Below are positions 6,226 through 6,479 of a DNA stretch of 6,479 nt, in pieces. Under the pieces are notes generated by a model that had not been told where the DNA came from, did not search any database, and was given only the letters and a program-made list of their open reading frames with translations. Within the stretch, counting starts at the first letter, position 1. Every line of letters starts with the position of its first letter. The DNA comes from an uncultured Dyadobacter sp. (GTDB taxonomy: Bacteria; Bacteroidota; Bacteroidia; Cytophagales; Spirosomataceae): assembly GCA_946481035.1 (NCBI GenBank), contig CAMLNK010000243.1, positions 1 to 6,479 on the forward strand, read 5' to 3'. Made by a program: the position numbers and the translations under genes.

Positions 6226-6479
6226 GAATTTAGACCGCTCACCTCGATCCGTTACCCTTTTTGTGACCAGTTTAGGCTAGTTTGGGGTGATTTCAATGTT
6301 TTAAGGGGTGACAACTTTTGCTAAAATTGCACTAATCGAAGATAATACATATACAGCCGCAAAATAGTGGCAACTCGCAATGAATGTTTTTCACTACTAT
6401 ACCAGCATACTTATTCTACATAAACACCTAAAAACAGCCCAATACTTCTAGAATTTCGTGCTTAAAGGGATGCAAAATG
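6226..6479. other. AT-rich non-coding region upstream of the surface-protein gene
   Basis: No convincing gene is seen here on either strand. It should hold the promoter of the minus-strand surface-protein gene, but no exact TAnnTTTG is present on that strand; the nearest is TATCTTCG (6344 to 6337), one base off and without a well-placed -33 TTTG. The word GGGGTGA occurs at 6284-6290 and 6305-6311, 21 bp apart. An ATG sits at the very last bases (6477-6479, plus strand) but nothing can be read from it. Confidence 0.5.

Noticed and set aside
6467..6479. Possible start of a plus-strand gene at the right edge (ATGCAAAATG)
   Set aside because: At most three codons are visible, so no coding evidence can be given.

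Overview
The window looks like chromosome of a Bacteroidota member, most likely a cytophagalean such as Dyadobacter; the genus is a guess. The evidence is a secreted protein with a type IX secretion (T9SS) C-terminal sorting domain, a Bacteroidota-type promoter (TTTG, 20 nt, TAnnTTTG), start codons without clear Shine-Dalgarno sites, AT-rich intergenic DNA beside moderately GC-rich genes, and a Bacteroidota-style RuvC.

Layout, left to right. (1) Positions 1-1021, minus strand: a TetR/AcrR regulator followed by the N-terminal 133 codons of a TolC-type outer-membrane efflux protein, which runs off the left edge. The two genes overlap by 23 bp. Just upstream of the regulator, a perfect 24-bp palindrome covers the -33 element of a good promoter, which suggests a self-repressing efflux operon. 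(2) Positions 1293-1877, minus: ruvC, the Holliday junction resolvase, with all four catalytic acids present. (3) Positions 1876-4028, plus: an integral membrane protein of the lysylphosphatidylglycerol-synthase/flippase-like family (UPF0104), then a membrane glycosyltransferase of family 2. These two are joined by a 4-bp ATGA overlap. The first has a start codon interlocked with that of ruvC in one CATG. (4) Positions 4048-4075: a strong hairpin terminator between convergent genes. (5) Positions 4115-6196, minus: a 693-residue secreted multidomain protein with a choice-of-anchor A domain and a T9SS sorting signal, preceded by a short inverted repeat and 250 bp of AT-rich DNA.

Functional reading. 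The left block is probably a drug or solvent efflux operon whose adaptor and pump genes would lie beyond position 1. The plus-strand pair probably makes and handles a lipid-linked sugar at the inner membrane. The large minus-strand gene makes a cell-surface or released protein. No tRNA, rRNA, CRISPR array or mobile element was seen. No clearly new multi-gene system stands out. The most informative signals are the operator/promoter arrangement, the interlocked start codons, the two-gene membrane cassette and the uncharacterised middle part of the surface protein.
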